The position numbers and the translations under genes are program-made. Shown in pieces: positions 1-6,222 of a DNA stretch of 18,439 nt. Each line of letters starts with the position of its first letter. The stretch's first letter is position 1. The notes beneath the pieces were generated by a model. That model was given only the letters and a program-made list of their open reading frames with translations. It had not been told where the DNA came from and searched no databases. Source of the stretch: an uncultured Acetatifactor sp. (GTDB taxonomy: Bacteria; Bacillota; Clostridia; Lachnospirales; Lachnospiraceae); assembly GCA_910585015.1 (NCBI GenBank), contig CAJUCT010000019.1:1-18439 (forward strand). The letters run 5' to 3'.

Positions 1-11
1 TTACAGTATTT

Positions 12-38
12 ATAAGGATTTCCATCGGAAATCCTTAT
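12..38. repeat. Perfect 12-bp inverted repeat with 3-nt loop
   Basis: Arms ATAAGGATTTCC (12-23) and GGAAATCCTTAT (27-38) are perfect complements around the loop ATC. No T-run follows on either strand, so it is not a classical intrinsic terminator. It lies downstream of spoIVB, in the gap where spo0A would be expected to follow beyond the window edge. A second small inverted repeat, TGAGTT-ACT-AACTCA, follows at 47-61. The function is unknown; it could be an mRNA structural element or another member of the palindromic intergenic elements seen elsewhere in this window. Confidence 0.6.
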
Positions 39-64
39 GGGAAGTTTGAGTTACTAACTCATTA

Positions 65-107
65 AAACAGAGGCAGATGGGTACTTGTTCCCCACATACC
101 TCTGTTT
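65..107 (-). terminator. Possible terminator or 3' hairpin of spoIVB
   Basis: AAACAGAGG (65-73) pairs with CCTCTGTTT (99-107). A second pairing, TGGG/CCCA (78-81 with 91-94), lies inside it, giving an interrupted stem. It begins 20 bases downstream of the spoIVB stop. On the minus strand the stem runs into only four T residues, so termination would be weak. It may instead protect the 3' end of the spoIVB mRNA. Confidence 0.4.
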
Positions 108-126
108 ACTCTTTGCTGCTCAAGCC

Positions 127-1521
127 TCAATGTTCCAGCATATTCTCAATAAAAATCCCATACCCCCTGCTGGCATCCTGCACCAGCACATGGGTGACGG
201 CGCCGATCAGGTGATGATTCTGGATAATGGGTGCGCCGCTCATGCCCTGGATGATGCCGCCGGTGAGAGCCAGGAGTTCCGGGTCGGTCACCTCCAGTTC
301 AATCCCCCTGTTTACATTGTCATGATCCAGATGCACCGCCGTGATCTCTACATTATAGTATTTGGGCGCGCCGTCCACGGTACAAAGAATCTGCGCCGGC
401 CCTTTCTCGATATCCTGCTTCAGTCCGATGGGCAGAGCCTCCTCTGTACACATGGCCAAGGCTTTCTCATTGCAGTGCCCGAAGATCCCTTCTTTTCCGT
501 TATAGTAGATATCCCCCAGGATCCGCTCCTGGCTGTAGACGATCATGCCGGTCATCTCCCCCGGTTCCCCGTCCCTGCCCTTCTTGATGGCAATGATTTC
601 CGTCTGGTACAGTGTACCGTCATCCAGATTCATCAAAGTACTGGTGTCCACATCGTTGATGCCATGCCCCAGAGCGCCGAAGTTGCCGTCCGCGTCTATA
701 TAGGTCATGGTACCCACACCCTGGGCGTTGTCACGGATCCATATGCCCAGCTTGTACTTCTGGTCGCTGTTTTGCACCGGCTGGGCCTTTACATCCAGAA
801 TGTCGTCTCCCCGCTTGATCTGCAGGGTCACTTCCCTGCCCGCACACGCCTCCACCCTGCGCACGAAATCCGCTTTGTTTGTCACCGGCTCCCCGTCCAT
901 TTGCAGAATGTAATCCCCGGATTTTACCACATATTTGGCCGGGCAGTAGCTGATGCCGTCCATGCCCTGAAAATCTCCCACGCCCACCACCAGCAGTCCC
1001 TCCGCCTTTACATAGATCCCTATGGGCGCTCCCACCGGCGTCAGTTCCTGGTCCTTGATGACCTGGATACCCACTTGTTTAAAGGGCAGAATGCCAAATA
1101 TCTTCACATTCATCTGATAGCTCTGGTCCGAGCTCATAGTCATGGTCACCTGACGGCTCAGATCGATATTGACCGCTCCGGCGGGGATGTTGGACTCCTC
1201 TTGGCCGCTCACTGCCACCATCTCCCCGGTGAGCGGCACTCCCAGATCAATGGTCTGCTCTGTATCAGCCTTGATACGCAGCACCGATGGTATCCGATTA
1301 TATAGGTTATAATAGCTCAAACCTCCCAATACCAGGCTGGCGCATACCAGGATGCCGCACAGGCCATAACGGCAGGCCCTGCGGCGTCTTTTATGCTTTC
1401 GCCAGTTTCCCAGAAGCACCATCATATCCGCTCCCGCCTGCTCCCGGAGCGATAAGTTTTCCTGCTTTATATTTTCGTTTTGAATTGTTTTTTTCCACAT
1501 AAAAATCACACACTTTCGCAT
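127..1521 (-). CDS. spoIVB: SpoIVB, forespore-secreted serine peptidase (S55 family)
   Basis: This protease is secreted from the forespore into the intermembrane space and triggers pro-sigma-K processing by cleaving SpoIVFA. In the 464-residue reading one membrane anchor or signal segment covers about residues 52-70, a PDZ domain about 175-250, and an S55 peptidase domain the C-terminal half. The triad is visible: His286 in GALGHGI, Asp413 in VTDPELL and Ser428 in GMSGAP. Its spacing matches B. subtilis H236/D363/S378 exactly (142 and 15 residues apart). The first ATG lacks a ribosome binding site. ATG33 or ATG34 (coordinate 1425 or 1422) follows GGGAGCGGAT and gives a protein of about 431-432 residues, closer to the usual length, so the real start is probably there. 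Position after recN matches the conserved recN-spoIVB-spo0A order. A possible sigma-G promoter lies upstream. Confidence 0.95.
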   Translation of the reverse strand: MRKCVIFMWKKTIQNENIKQENLSLREQAGADMMVLLGNWRKHKRRRRACRYGLCGILVCASLVLGGLSYYNLYNRIPSVLRIKADTEQTIDLGVPLTGEMVAVSGQEESNIPAGAVNIDLSRQVTMTMSSDQSYQMNVKIFGILPFKQVGIQVIKDQELTPVGAPIGIYVKAEGLLVVGVGDFQGMDGISYCPAKYVVKSGDYILQMDGEPVTNKADFVRRVEACAGREVTLQIKRGDDILDVKAQPVQNSDQKYKLGIWIRDNAQGVGTMTYIDADGNFGALGHGINDVDTSTLMNLDDGTLYQTEIIAIKKGRDGEPGEMTGMIVYSQERILGDIYYNGKEGIFGHCNEKALAMCTEEALPIGLKQDIEKGPAQILCTVDGAPKYYNVEITAVHLDHDNVNRGIELEVTDPELLALTGGIIQGMSGAPIIQNHHLIGAVTHVLVQDASRGYGIFIENMLEH

Positions 1522-1546
1522 AATAGTCTTGCAAATAGTGTGTGAT
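1505..1546 (-). terminator. Inverted repeat between recN and spoIVB, possible recN terminator
   Basis: ATCACACAC (1505-1513) and GTGTGTGAT (1538-1546) form a 9-bp stem with a 24-nt loop, followed on the minus strand by TTTTT. It begins 37 bases past the recN stop, as an intrinsic terminator would, but the loop is unusually long. It overlaps the possible -10 element of the spoIVB promoter, so it could alternatively be an operator-like site. Confidence 0.35.
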
Positions 1547-1566
1547 AATTTTTGGGACTTTAATCA
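1536..1566 (-). promoter_or_regulatory. Candidate sigma-G-type promoter for spoIVB
   Basis: On the minus strand TGATTA (1561-1566) and CACACTA (1536-1542) are separated by 18 bp. This resembles the sigma-G pattern TGMATA and CATNNTA with one mismatch in each box. spoIVB is transcribed in the forespore under sigma-F and sigma-G in B. subtilis, so such a promoter is expected here. The call rests on a short motif and was made by eye. Confidence 0.35.
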
Positions 1567-1583
1567 ATGAAATTTATGGCTTT

Positions 1584-3305
1584 TTAATTAAATGGAGATT
1601 CCGCCATCGGATTATAAGATTGTAAAGTTTTGTGTTTCAGCGCCTGCTGCCGCATCTCCCGGGCATTGCTCAGCACGGCGTCCGTCATCCCATCACTCCC
1701 CAACAGCCTGCCCAACTCCTGCAGGTTCTCATCCTCTTCAAGCAGGCGGATATCCGTGACGGTACTGCTTTTATTCGCCGTTTTTTCAATCACATAATGC
1801 CTGTCGGCCATGGCGGCGATCTGGGGCAGATGGGTGATACAGATAACCTGATGGGCATGGGCCACACTGTCCAGCTGCTCCGACACCTTCCAGGCCGTCT
1901 TGCCGCTGATGCCCGCATCGATCTCGTCAAAAATCAGGGTGTCGATATCATCCCGGCTGGCCAGCACCGTCTTGATAGCCAACATGATCCGGGACAGTTC
2001 GCCGCCGCTGGCGATCTGGGCCAGGGGCTTTACCGCTTCCCCCGGATTGGTGGAGATAAGAAATTCCACCTCATCCCAGCCCTTGGCACTGACGCTCTGT
2101 CCGTCCCGCACCTGGATCTGTAACTGCACCGCCAGGAAATTCAGTCCCCTCAGAGCCTCTGTCAAAGCCTCCGTCAACACCTTGGCGCTGTCCCTGCGGA
2201 TACGGGTCAGCTTCTTACATGCCTGCTCCAGAGCTTTCCGAGCCTTGCCAAGCTGCTGCTCCAGCTTCTGCATATATAGATCATAATCCGCCAGCTTCTC
2301 CAGCCTCTGGCATTTTTCCTCATACGCCTGAAGAATCTGCTCCAAAGTATTGCCATATTTATCCTTCAGGCGATTGATCAGGTTCAGACGCTCCTCCGTC
2401 TGTCGGAAATCCTGCTCGTCCCAGGTCAGGCCGTCCTGGTACTGGGCCATATCCCGGTTAAAGTCGCTGAGCAGGCCGTCTATCTGGCCCAGCTGTTCCT
2501 CCAGCTGTTCCAGCTGTCTGTCATACTCCACAATACCGTGCATACAGCGCAGAGCCCTGCTCAGGGCGCTGCCCGCGCCCCCATCCTCATTGCCCGCGTA
2601 AGCCTGTGTCTCCCCCAGGGCCTCGGCAATTTTTTTGCCGTTCACCATGCGCCTGTATTCCTCCTCCAGCGCCTCGTCCTCGCCGGGCGTCAGATGGGCG
2701 TCCTGAATCTCCTGCTGTTCAAAAGCCAGCAGATCCCGCTCTCTTTTTAAGGCATCCTCGTCCAGCCGGTTTTCCTCCATTTCCTCCTGAAGTCTTCTGA
2801 CCTCCCGGTAACGCTCCGCCACCAGTTCCAGCATCTCCTGGGCCGCCGCTCCCGCGTAGGCGTCCAGAATCTCCATATGCTTCTTTTTGTGCAGCAGAGA
2901 CTGGTGTTCGTGCTGGCCGTGTATGTCAATCAACAGTTCGGCCACCTCCTTAACCTGCCGGGCGGCAACGGATTCCCCGTTGACACGGAACACATTCTTC
3001 CCCGGCTGCATCCGGCGGCTGATGAGCACCATGTCCTCCTCCAGCGGAATTTCCAGTTCCTGCAGTTTCTCCCGCAGCGCCCCATTCTCCGGCGGGCAAG
3101 TAAACATCAGTTCCACCAGAGCGCTCTCCGCCCCCTGACGAAGCATATCCTTGTCAAATCTGGCTCCCAGTGCCAGATTGACCGAACCAATCAAAATAGA
3201 TTTGCCAGCGCCGGTCTCACCGGTCAGTATATTTAATCCTTCCCCAAATTCTACTTCTGTCTCCTCGATAAGAGCCAGATTCTTCACGTGTAAACTTACT
3301 AACAT
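1584..3305 (-). CDS. recN: RecN, SMC-like DNA double-strand break repair ATPase
   Basis: RecN is an SMC-related protein recruited early to double-strand breaks. The protein is 573 residues, close to B. subtilis RecN. The ATP-binding head is split: Walker A GETGAGKS at 29-36, then a conserved DIHGQHEHQ segment at 127-135. A long Glu/Gln-rich coiled coil fills about 155-385. The ABC signature SGGELSRIMLA is at 433-443, Walker B LIFDEIDAG at 457-465, and the THLPQ segment at about 491-495. The start at 3305 is preceded by GGGAGGAAAGGAAA. The frame stays open 37 codons further upstream, but that sequence is unlike the family and lacks a good ribosome binding site. RecN follows argR as in many Firmicutes. 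I saw no LexA-type box in the gap. Confidence 0.97.
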   Translation of the reverse strand: MLVSLHVKNLALIEETEVEFGEGLNILTGETGAGKSILIGSVNLALGARFDKDMLRQGAESALVELMFTCPPENGALREKLQELEIPLEEDMVLISRRMQPGKNVFRVNGESVAARQVKEVAELLIDIHGQHEHQSLLHKKKHMEILDAYAGAAAQEMLELVAERYREVRRLQEEMEENRLDEDALKRERDLLAFEQQEIQDAHLTPGEDEALEEEYRRMVNGKKIAEALGETQAYAGNEDGGAGSALSRALRCMHGIVEYDRQLEQLEEQLGQIDGLLSDFNRDMAQYQDGLTWDEQDFRQTEERLNLINRLKDKYGNTLEQILQAYEEKCQRLEKLADYDLYMQKLEQQLGKARKALEQACKKLTRIRRDSAKVLTEALTEALRGLNFLAVQLQIQVRDGQSVSAKGWDEVEFLISTNPGEAVKPLAQIASGGELSRIMLAIKTVLASRDDIDTLIFDEIDAGISGKTAWKVSEQLDSVAHAHQVICITHLPQIAAMADRHYVIEKTANKSSTVTDIRLLEEDENLQELGRLLGSDGMTDAVLSNAREMRQQALKHKTLQSYNPMAESPFN

Positions 3306-3458
3306 TTTCCTTTCCTCCCGGCTCCCTCTTTTCAGGGAAGCCGCGCCCTCTTCCCGCAGTCCCCCAACTCCCTGTGTCAAAGAGACTGCTGCAGCCGGCA
3401 AAATGCCAACCGCCATGTCAAGCTTAGAAGCTGTTAAAGAATAAATTTTAATAGTTCC

Positions 3459-3920
3459 TCAAGAATGCAGCAATTCCCAAATCCTTCCCATCAGTTTCTC
3501 CGTGTCATCCACCGTGCGCACGGCCATCATGATGGTGTCATCCCCGGCGATGCTGCCCACTATCTCCTGGAAACGCATGGCGTCGATGGCCGCCGCCACC
3601 GCCATGGCCATGCCGGAGACGGTCTTTACCACCAGGATATTCTGCGCCATATCCATGGAAGAAAAACCGTCCTTCAGCACCCGGATATATTTATCCTCCA
3701 GATGCCTACTGTCCTCCTGCCGCAATATGGCATACTTCTGTTTACCGCCGTCGGCAGACACTTTGTACAGGTTCAGTTCCCGGATATCCCTGGACACGGT
3801 GGCCTGGGTCACGTCATATCCCGCCTCCCTGAGTTGTCTGGCCAGTTCCTCCTGGGTGTCAATCTCCTGATTGGCAATGATTTCCAGAATCGTATTGTGT
3901 CTGTTTTTTTTCAGGCCCAT
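3459..3920 (-). CDS. argR: ArgR/AhrC arginine-responsive transcriptional regulator
   Basis: ArgR is a hexameric DNA-binding protein that uses L-arginine as co-repressor, repressing arginine synthesis and often activating catabolism. At 153 residues it has the usual length. The N-terminal winged helix-turn-helix covers about 1-65, with the recognition segment VTQATVSRDIRELNL at 37-51. The C-terminal oligomerisation and arginine-binding domain holds GMAMAVAAAID (103-113) and GSIAGDDTIM (122-131), whose Asp pair contacts arginine in known structures. The start follows GGGGAGGGATAT. Only 18 bases separate it from nadK upstream, so the two are probably co-transcribed. A 153-bp gap precedes recN. 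The argR-recN pairing is widely conserved in Firmicutes. Confidence 0.96.
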   Translation of the reverse strand: MGLKKNRHNTILEIIANQEIDTQEELARQLREAGYDVTQATVSRDIRELNLYKVSADGGKQKYAILRQEDSRHLEDKYIRVLKDGFSSMDMAQNILVVKTVSGMAMAVAAAIDAMRFQEIVGSIAGDDTIMMAVRTVDDTEKLMGRIWELLHS

Positions 3921-3938
3921 ATATCCCTCCCCTACCTG

Positions 3939-4802
3939 CTACTGCGTCTCCCGCATCTTCCGGTGTAACACTTCGAGAAAACTTACTTTGTTCACCGACA
4001 GGATCTCCGTGGTCTTCTCCGATTTCACGATCCGGATCCTGTCGCCGGTACACATGGACACCTGATGGGCTCCGTCAAAGTTGGCGGTCACCTGCTGTCT
4101 CCTGCCCTCCCGGCCCTCGGGAATCTTAATCTCAATTACATCCTCCGGGGACAGAATAATGCTTCGGCTGCTGAGGGTATGGGGGCAGATGGGGGTCATG
4201 ATGATGAGCCGGGCGGAGGGCTCCGCTATAGGGCCGCCCGCGGACAGGTTGTAACCGGTGGAGCCGGTGGGAGTGGTGATAATCACGCCGTCGGCGCTGT
4301 AGTCTTTGAGGAATTGCCCGTTCACGTAGATATTGAGCTTGATGACCTGCAGCGCACCGCTTCTGGAGATGACTATGTCATTCAGGGACCAGTCCTCCAT
4401 AACTCCTCCATTTTGATACAAGACCTTGCCATTCAGCATCATCCGACTTTCGGACAGGACTTCTCCGGACATCAGCTGATCCAGCGCCTCATTAAGACAC
4501 CCGGGATCCACCTCCGTCATATATCCCAGGGTTCCCAGATTCACGCCGATCAACGGGATATTGGTTTTCTTTACATCCCATGCGGCCTGCAGCATGGTGC
4601 CGTCTCCCCCCAGCACAATCATGCAGTAGGCATCTGCCGGGGCATGGTCCTCCGTGTTCATGTCATGGTGATTTCCGTCCCCCTTATTTTGTAAGATCAC
4701 CGTACATTTATGCCCGTGGGATTCCAGATAGCCGCGGATCCGCTCCGTCATGGCCATGCCCTTGTCCTTGTGGCAATTGGTATAGATCAGAAAATGCTTC
4801 AT
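3939..4802 (-). CDS. nadK: NAD kinase
   Basis: NadK phosphorylates NAD to NADP using ATP or polyphosphate. The 287-residue protein has the family motifs in order: GGDGT at 65-69 (phosphate-donor and catalytic Asp region), NLGTLGY at 88-94, NDIVISR at 141-147, the long glycine-rich segment starting DGVIITTPTGSTGYNL at 171, and a late FDG at 242-244. The start at 4802 is preceded by GGAAAGAGGCAGAG. It sits between tlyA and argR, as in many Clostridia. Unusually, the 360-bp leader between tlyA and this gene is filled with hairpin-forming tandem repeats, whose last hairpin ends 24 bases before the start codon. Confidence 0.97.
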   Translation of the reverse strand: MKHFLIYTNCHKDKGMAMTERIRGYLESHGHKCTVILQNKGDGNHHDMNTEDHAPADAYCMIVLGGDGTMLQAAWDVKKTNIPLIGVNLGTLGYMTEVDPGCLNEALDQLMSGEVLSESRMMLNGKVLYQNGGVMEDWSLNDIVISRSGALQVIKLNIYVNGQFLKDYSADGVIITTPTGSTGYNLSAGGPIAEPSARLIIMTPICPHTLSSRSIILSPEDVIEIKIPEGREGRRQQVTANFDGAHQVSMCTGDRIRIVKSEKTTEILSVNKVSFLEVLHRKMRETQ

Positions 4803-4826
4803 CTCTGCCTCTTTCCTGCATTACCG

Positions 4827-4848
4827 GAGTTTGACTTAGGCCAAACTC
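4827..4848 (-). repeat. Hairpin of the GGAGTTTG family upstream of nadK
   Basis: GAGTTTG (4827-4833) pairs with CAAACTC (4842-4848). It is a diverged relative of the near-identical stems at 5073-5095 and 11228-11250. It lies 24 bases upstream of the nadK start, the same distance as the 11228 copy lies from nusB, and is followed by a TGCAGG plus purine-rich ribosome-binding tract. Confidence 0.6.
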
Positions 4849-4867
4849 TTACTGTGCCCGTGTTATT

Positions 4868-5045
4868 GCGCTAATCGGTATTCGGAACGTCAGTTCCAAA
4901 CTTTCCTTGTCCCTGCATATTACAGGCCGAGCCTGCAATACTGCGCTAATCGGTATTTGGAACATCAGTTCCAAACTTTCCTTGTCCCTGCATATTGCAG
5001 GCCGAGCCTGCAATACTGCGCCAATCGGTATTTGGAACATCAGTT
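4868..5045 (-). repeat. 75-bp tandem direct repeats, each with two hairpins
   Basis: The marker GCGCTAATCGGTA starts at 4868 and 4943, and with one change at 5018, so the period is exactly 75 bp. A fourth, degenerate copy begins near 5113, after a 20-bp length change. Each unit holds TTTGGAAC-ATCA-GTTCCAAA (for example 4956-4975) and a second stem TATTGCAGGC/GCCTGCAATA (4993-5015). On the minus strand every unit also contains TATGCAGGGACAAGGAAAG, a purine tract resembling the ribosome binding sites of nadK and tlyA. In the first copy both stems differ by one base that becomes a G-U pair in minus-strand RNA. Because 75 is divisible by three, a 25-residue repeat ORF appears by chance. The array fills the tlyA-nadK gap. 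Confidence 0.9.
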
Positions 5046-5070
5046 CCAAGCTTTCCTTGTCCCTGCATAT

Positions 5071-5097
5071 CTGGAGTTTGGCTTGGCCAAACTCCGG
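5071..5097 (-). repeat. Perfect hairpin of the GGAGTTTG family
   Basis: GGAGTTTGGC (5073-5082) and GCCAAACTCC (5086-5095) form a perfect 10-bp stem with loop TTG, extendable by two further pairs (one G-T wobble). It replaces the TATTGCAGGC hairpin at the end of the third 75-bp unit, and is followed by CTGCGATATTGC as at 11220-11290. The degenerate fourth copy of the repeat follows up to about 5145, close to the tlyA stop. Confidence 0.75.
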
Positions 5098-5162
5098 CTT
5101 TGTCTGCGATATTGCACCAATCAGTATTTAGATGTGAAATCCAAACTTGCCGACCGGCGCTG

Positions 5163-6056
5163 TCAGCCCCTGTCCAGGCTGTCATGTGCCCGGGCCACCG
5201 TACTCTCTATGCGCTCCGGCCAATCCTGCTGCCAGGATAAACCGCTTTGGGCTGTCAAAAGTTCCCGTAACTCTGCCTCTGCCCCCTGCTCCGTCAACTC
5301 TGCCAGAGCCTGGCAGCGTATGCCGTCCTTCTGAATATGTACCAGGTACTCAATATTCCCCTCCGGCCCCTTGATAGGGGAATGCTCCAGATGCAGCGCT
5401 GAGAAGCCGATGGCATCGGCAAAGTCAACCACCTTATGGATCACCTCTCCATGCACAGCCGGGTCCCTGACCACGCCTTTTTTGCCCACTTTCTCCCTGC
5501 CCGCCTCAAACTGGGGCTTGATCAGGCACACCATCTGTCCCCCGTCCCGCAGCAGGTTCCGGGCGGGAACCAGAATCTTGGTCAGGGAAATGAAGGAAAC
5601 GTCCACACTGGCAAAATCCGGCGTCTCGTCCACATCCCCGGGCTGCATATAGCGGAAATTGGTCTTTTCCATACACACTACCCGCGGGTCATTGCGCAGC
5701 TTCCAATCCAGCTGTCCGTGGCCCACATCCACGGAGTAGACCTTTTCGGCCCCGTTTTGCAGCATACAGTCGGTAAATCCGCCTGTGGAAGCGCCGATAT
5801 CCATGCACACCAAGCCCTCCAGGGAAATCCCCCAACTCTCTATAGCTTTTTCCAGCTTCAGGCCTCCCCGGCTCACATATTTCTGCTGTGTCCCCCGGAC
5901 TTCCAGCTGCAGCCCTGCCAGTTCAAACATGCTGCCCGCCTTGTCCTCCTTCTGCCCGTTCACATAGACATTGCCCGACATGATGATGGCCTTGGCCTTC
6001 TCCCGGGAAGGGGCATAGCCCTGCCCCACCAGAATCACATCCAAACGTTCTTTCAT
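5163..6056 (-). CDS. tlyA: TlyA-family 16S/23S rRNA 2'-O-methyltransferase
   Basis: TlyA-family enzymes methylate ribose 2'-OH groups in rRNA using S-adenosylmethionine; those characterised act on 23S C1920 and sometimes 16S C1409. With the start at 6056 the protein has 297 residues. An S4 RNA-binding domain covers about 2-60. A Rossmann FtsJ-like domain follows, with SAM motif DIGASTGGF at 86-94 and conserved segments VDVSFISL (Asp152), IKPQFEAG (Lys180) and NIEYL (Glu236). I chose the internal ATG at 6056 because AGAGGTAAAT precedes it; the ATG at 6074 is upstream of that site and inside a hairpin. In B. subtilis the orthologue is yqxC, also beside dxs. Hemolysin annotations of this family are historical. 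Repeat-filled gaps flank it on both sides. Confidence 0.95.
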   Translation of the reverse strand: MKERLDVILVGQGYAPSREKAKAIIMSGNVYVNGQKEDKAGSMFELAGLQLEVRGTQQKYVSRGGLKLEKAIESWGISLEGLVCMDIGASTGGFTDCMLQNGAEKVYSVDVGHGQLDWKLRNDPRVVCMEKTNFRYMQPGDVDETPDFASVDVSFISLTKILVPARNLLRDGGQMVCLIKPQFEAGREKVGKKGVVRDPAVHGEVIHKVVDFADAIGFSALHLEHSPIKGPEGNIEYLVHIQKDGIRCQALAELTEQGAEAELRELLTAQSGLSWQQDWPERIESTVARAHDSLDRG

Positions 6057-6073
6057 ATTTACCTCTGCCTGCA

Positions 6074-6095
6074 TATCGCAGGTGAGCCTGCGATA
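6074..6095 (-). repeat. Hairpin directly upstream of the tlyA ribosome binding site
   Basis: TATCGCAGG (6074-6082) pairs with CCTGCGATA (6087-6095) across the loop TGAG. It is homologous to the TATTGCAGGC hairpins of the 75-bp array, with a T-to-C change matched on the other arm. It lies 17 bases upstream of the tlyA start; on the minus strand the sequence TATGCAGGCAGAGG joins the stem directly to the Shine-Dalgarno. Confidence 0.7.
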
Positions 6096-6100
6096 CTGCG

Positions 6101-6212
6101 TTAATACGTATTTGGAAGTTTTACTTCCAAACTTACCTTTCCGTGGATATTGCTGGCTGGGCCTGCAATATCCCTTAATACGTATTTGGAAGTTTTACTT
6201 CCAAACTTACCT
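6101..6212 (-). repeat. Two identical 38-bp repeats, period 74 bp, with hairpins
   Basis: The segment beginning TTAATACGTATTTGGAAG occurs at 6101-6138 and again, identical over 38 bp, at 6175-6212. Each copy contains TTTGGAAGT-TTT-ACTTCCAAA, a perfect 9-bp stem. Between the copies GGATATTGC and GCAATATCC form another 9-bp stem. The layout (AAT-CGTATTTGGAA stem, then pyrimidine tract, then ATATTGC stem) matches the 75-bp units between tlyA and nadK, so both arrays belong to one family. It fills the dxs-tlyA gap and ends 11 bases from the dxs stop. Confidence 0.9.
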
Positions 6213-6222
6213 CTTCGTGGGA

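Noticed and set aside
85..1305. Long plus-strand open frame opposite spoIVB (406 codons)
   Set aside because: It is the antisense shadow of a gene with clear catalytic motifs; the protein is rich in His and Pro, has no family features, and no plus-strand ribosome binding site was seen. The same holds for the other plus-strand frames across the window, for example 6994-7917, 7892-9298 and 9705-10595.
3306..3416. 37-codon N-terminal extension of recN
   Set aside because: The frame is open but unlike RecN, and a near-ideal ribosome binding site (GGGAGGAAAGGAAA) sits before the ATG at 3305. I saw no other feature in the 153-bp argR-recN gap, only a weak GGGAAG/CTTCCC stem.
4868..5045. Possible CRISPR array
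   Set aside because: The units are directly contiguous with no unique spacers, repeat internally as hairpins, and no cas gene is present.
4849..5185. Small repeat-containing open frames on the minus strand with 25-residue units
   Set aside because: They arise because the 75-bp unit is divisible by three. The base changes follow hairpin pairing rather than codon positions, and different frames stay open equally well.
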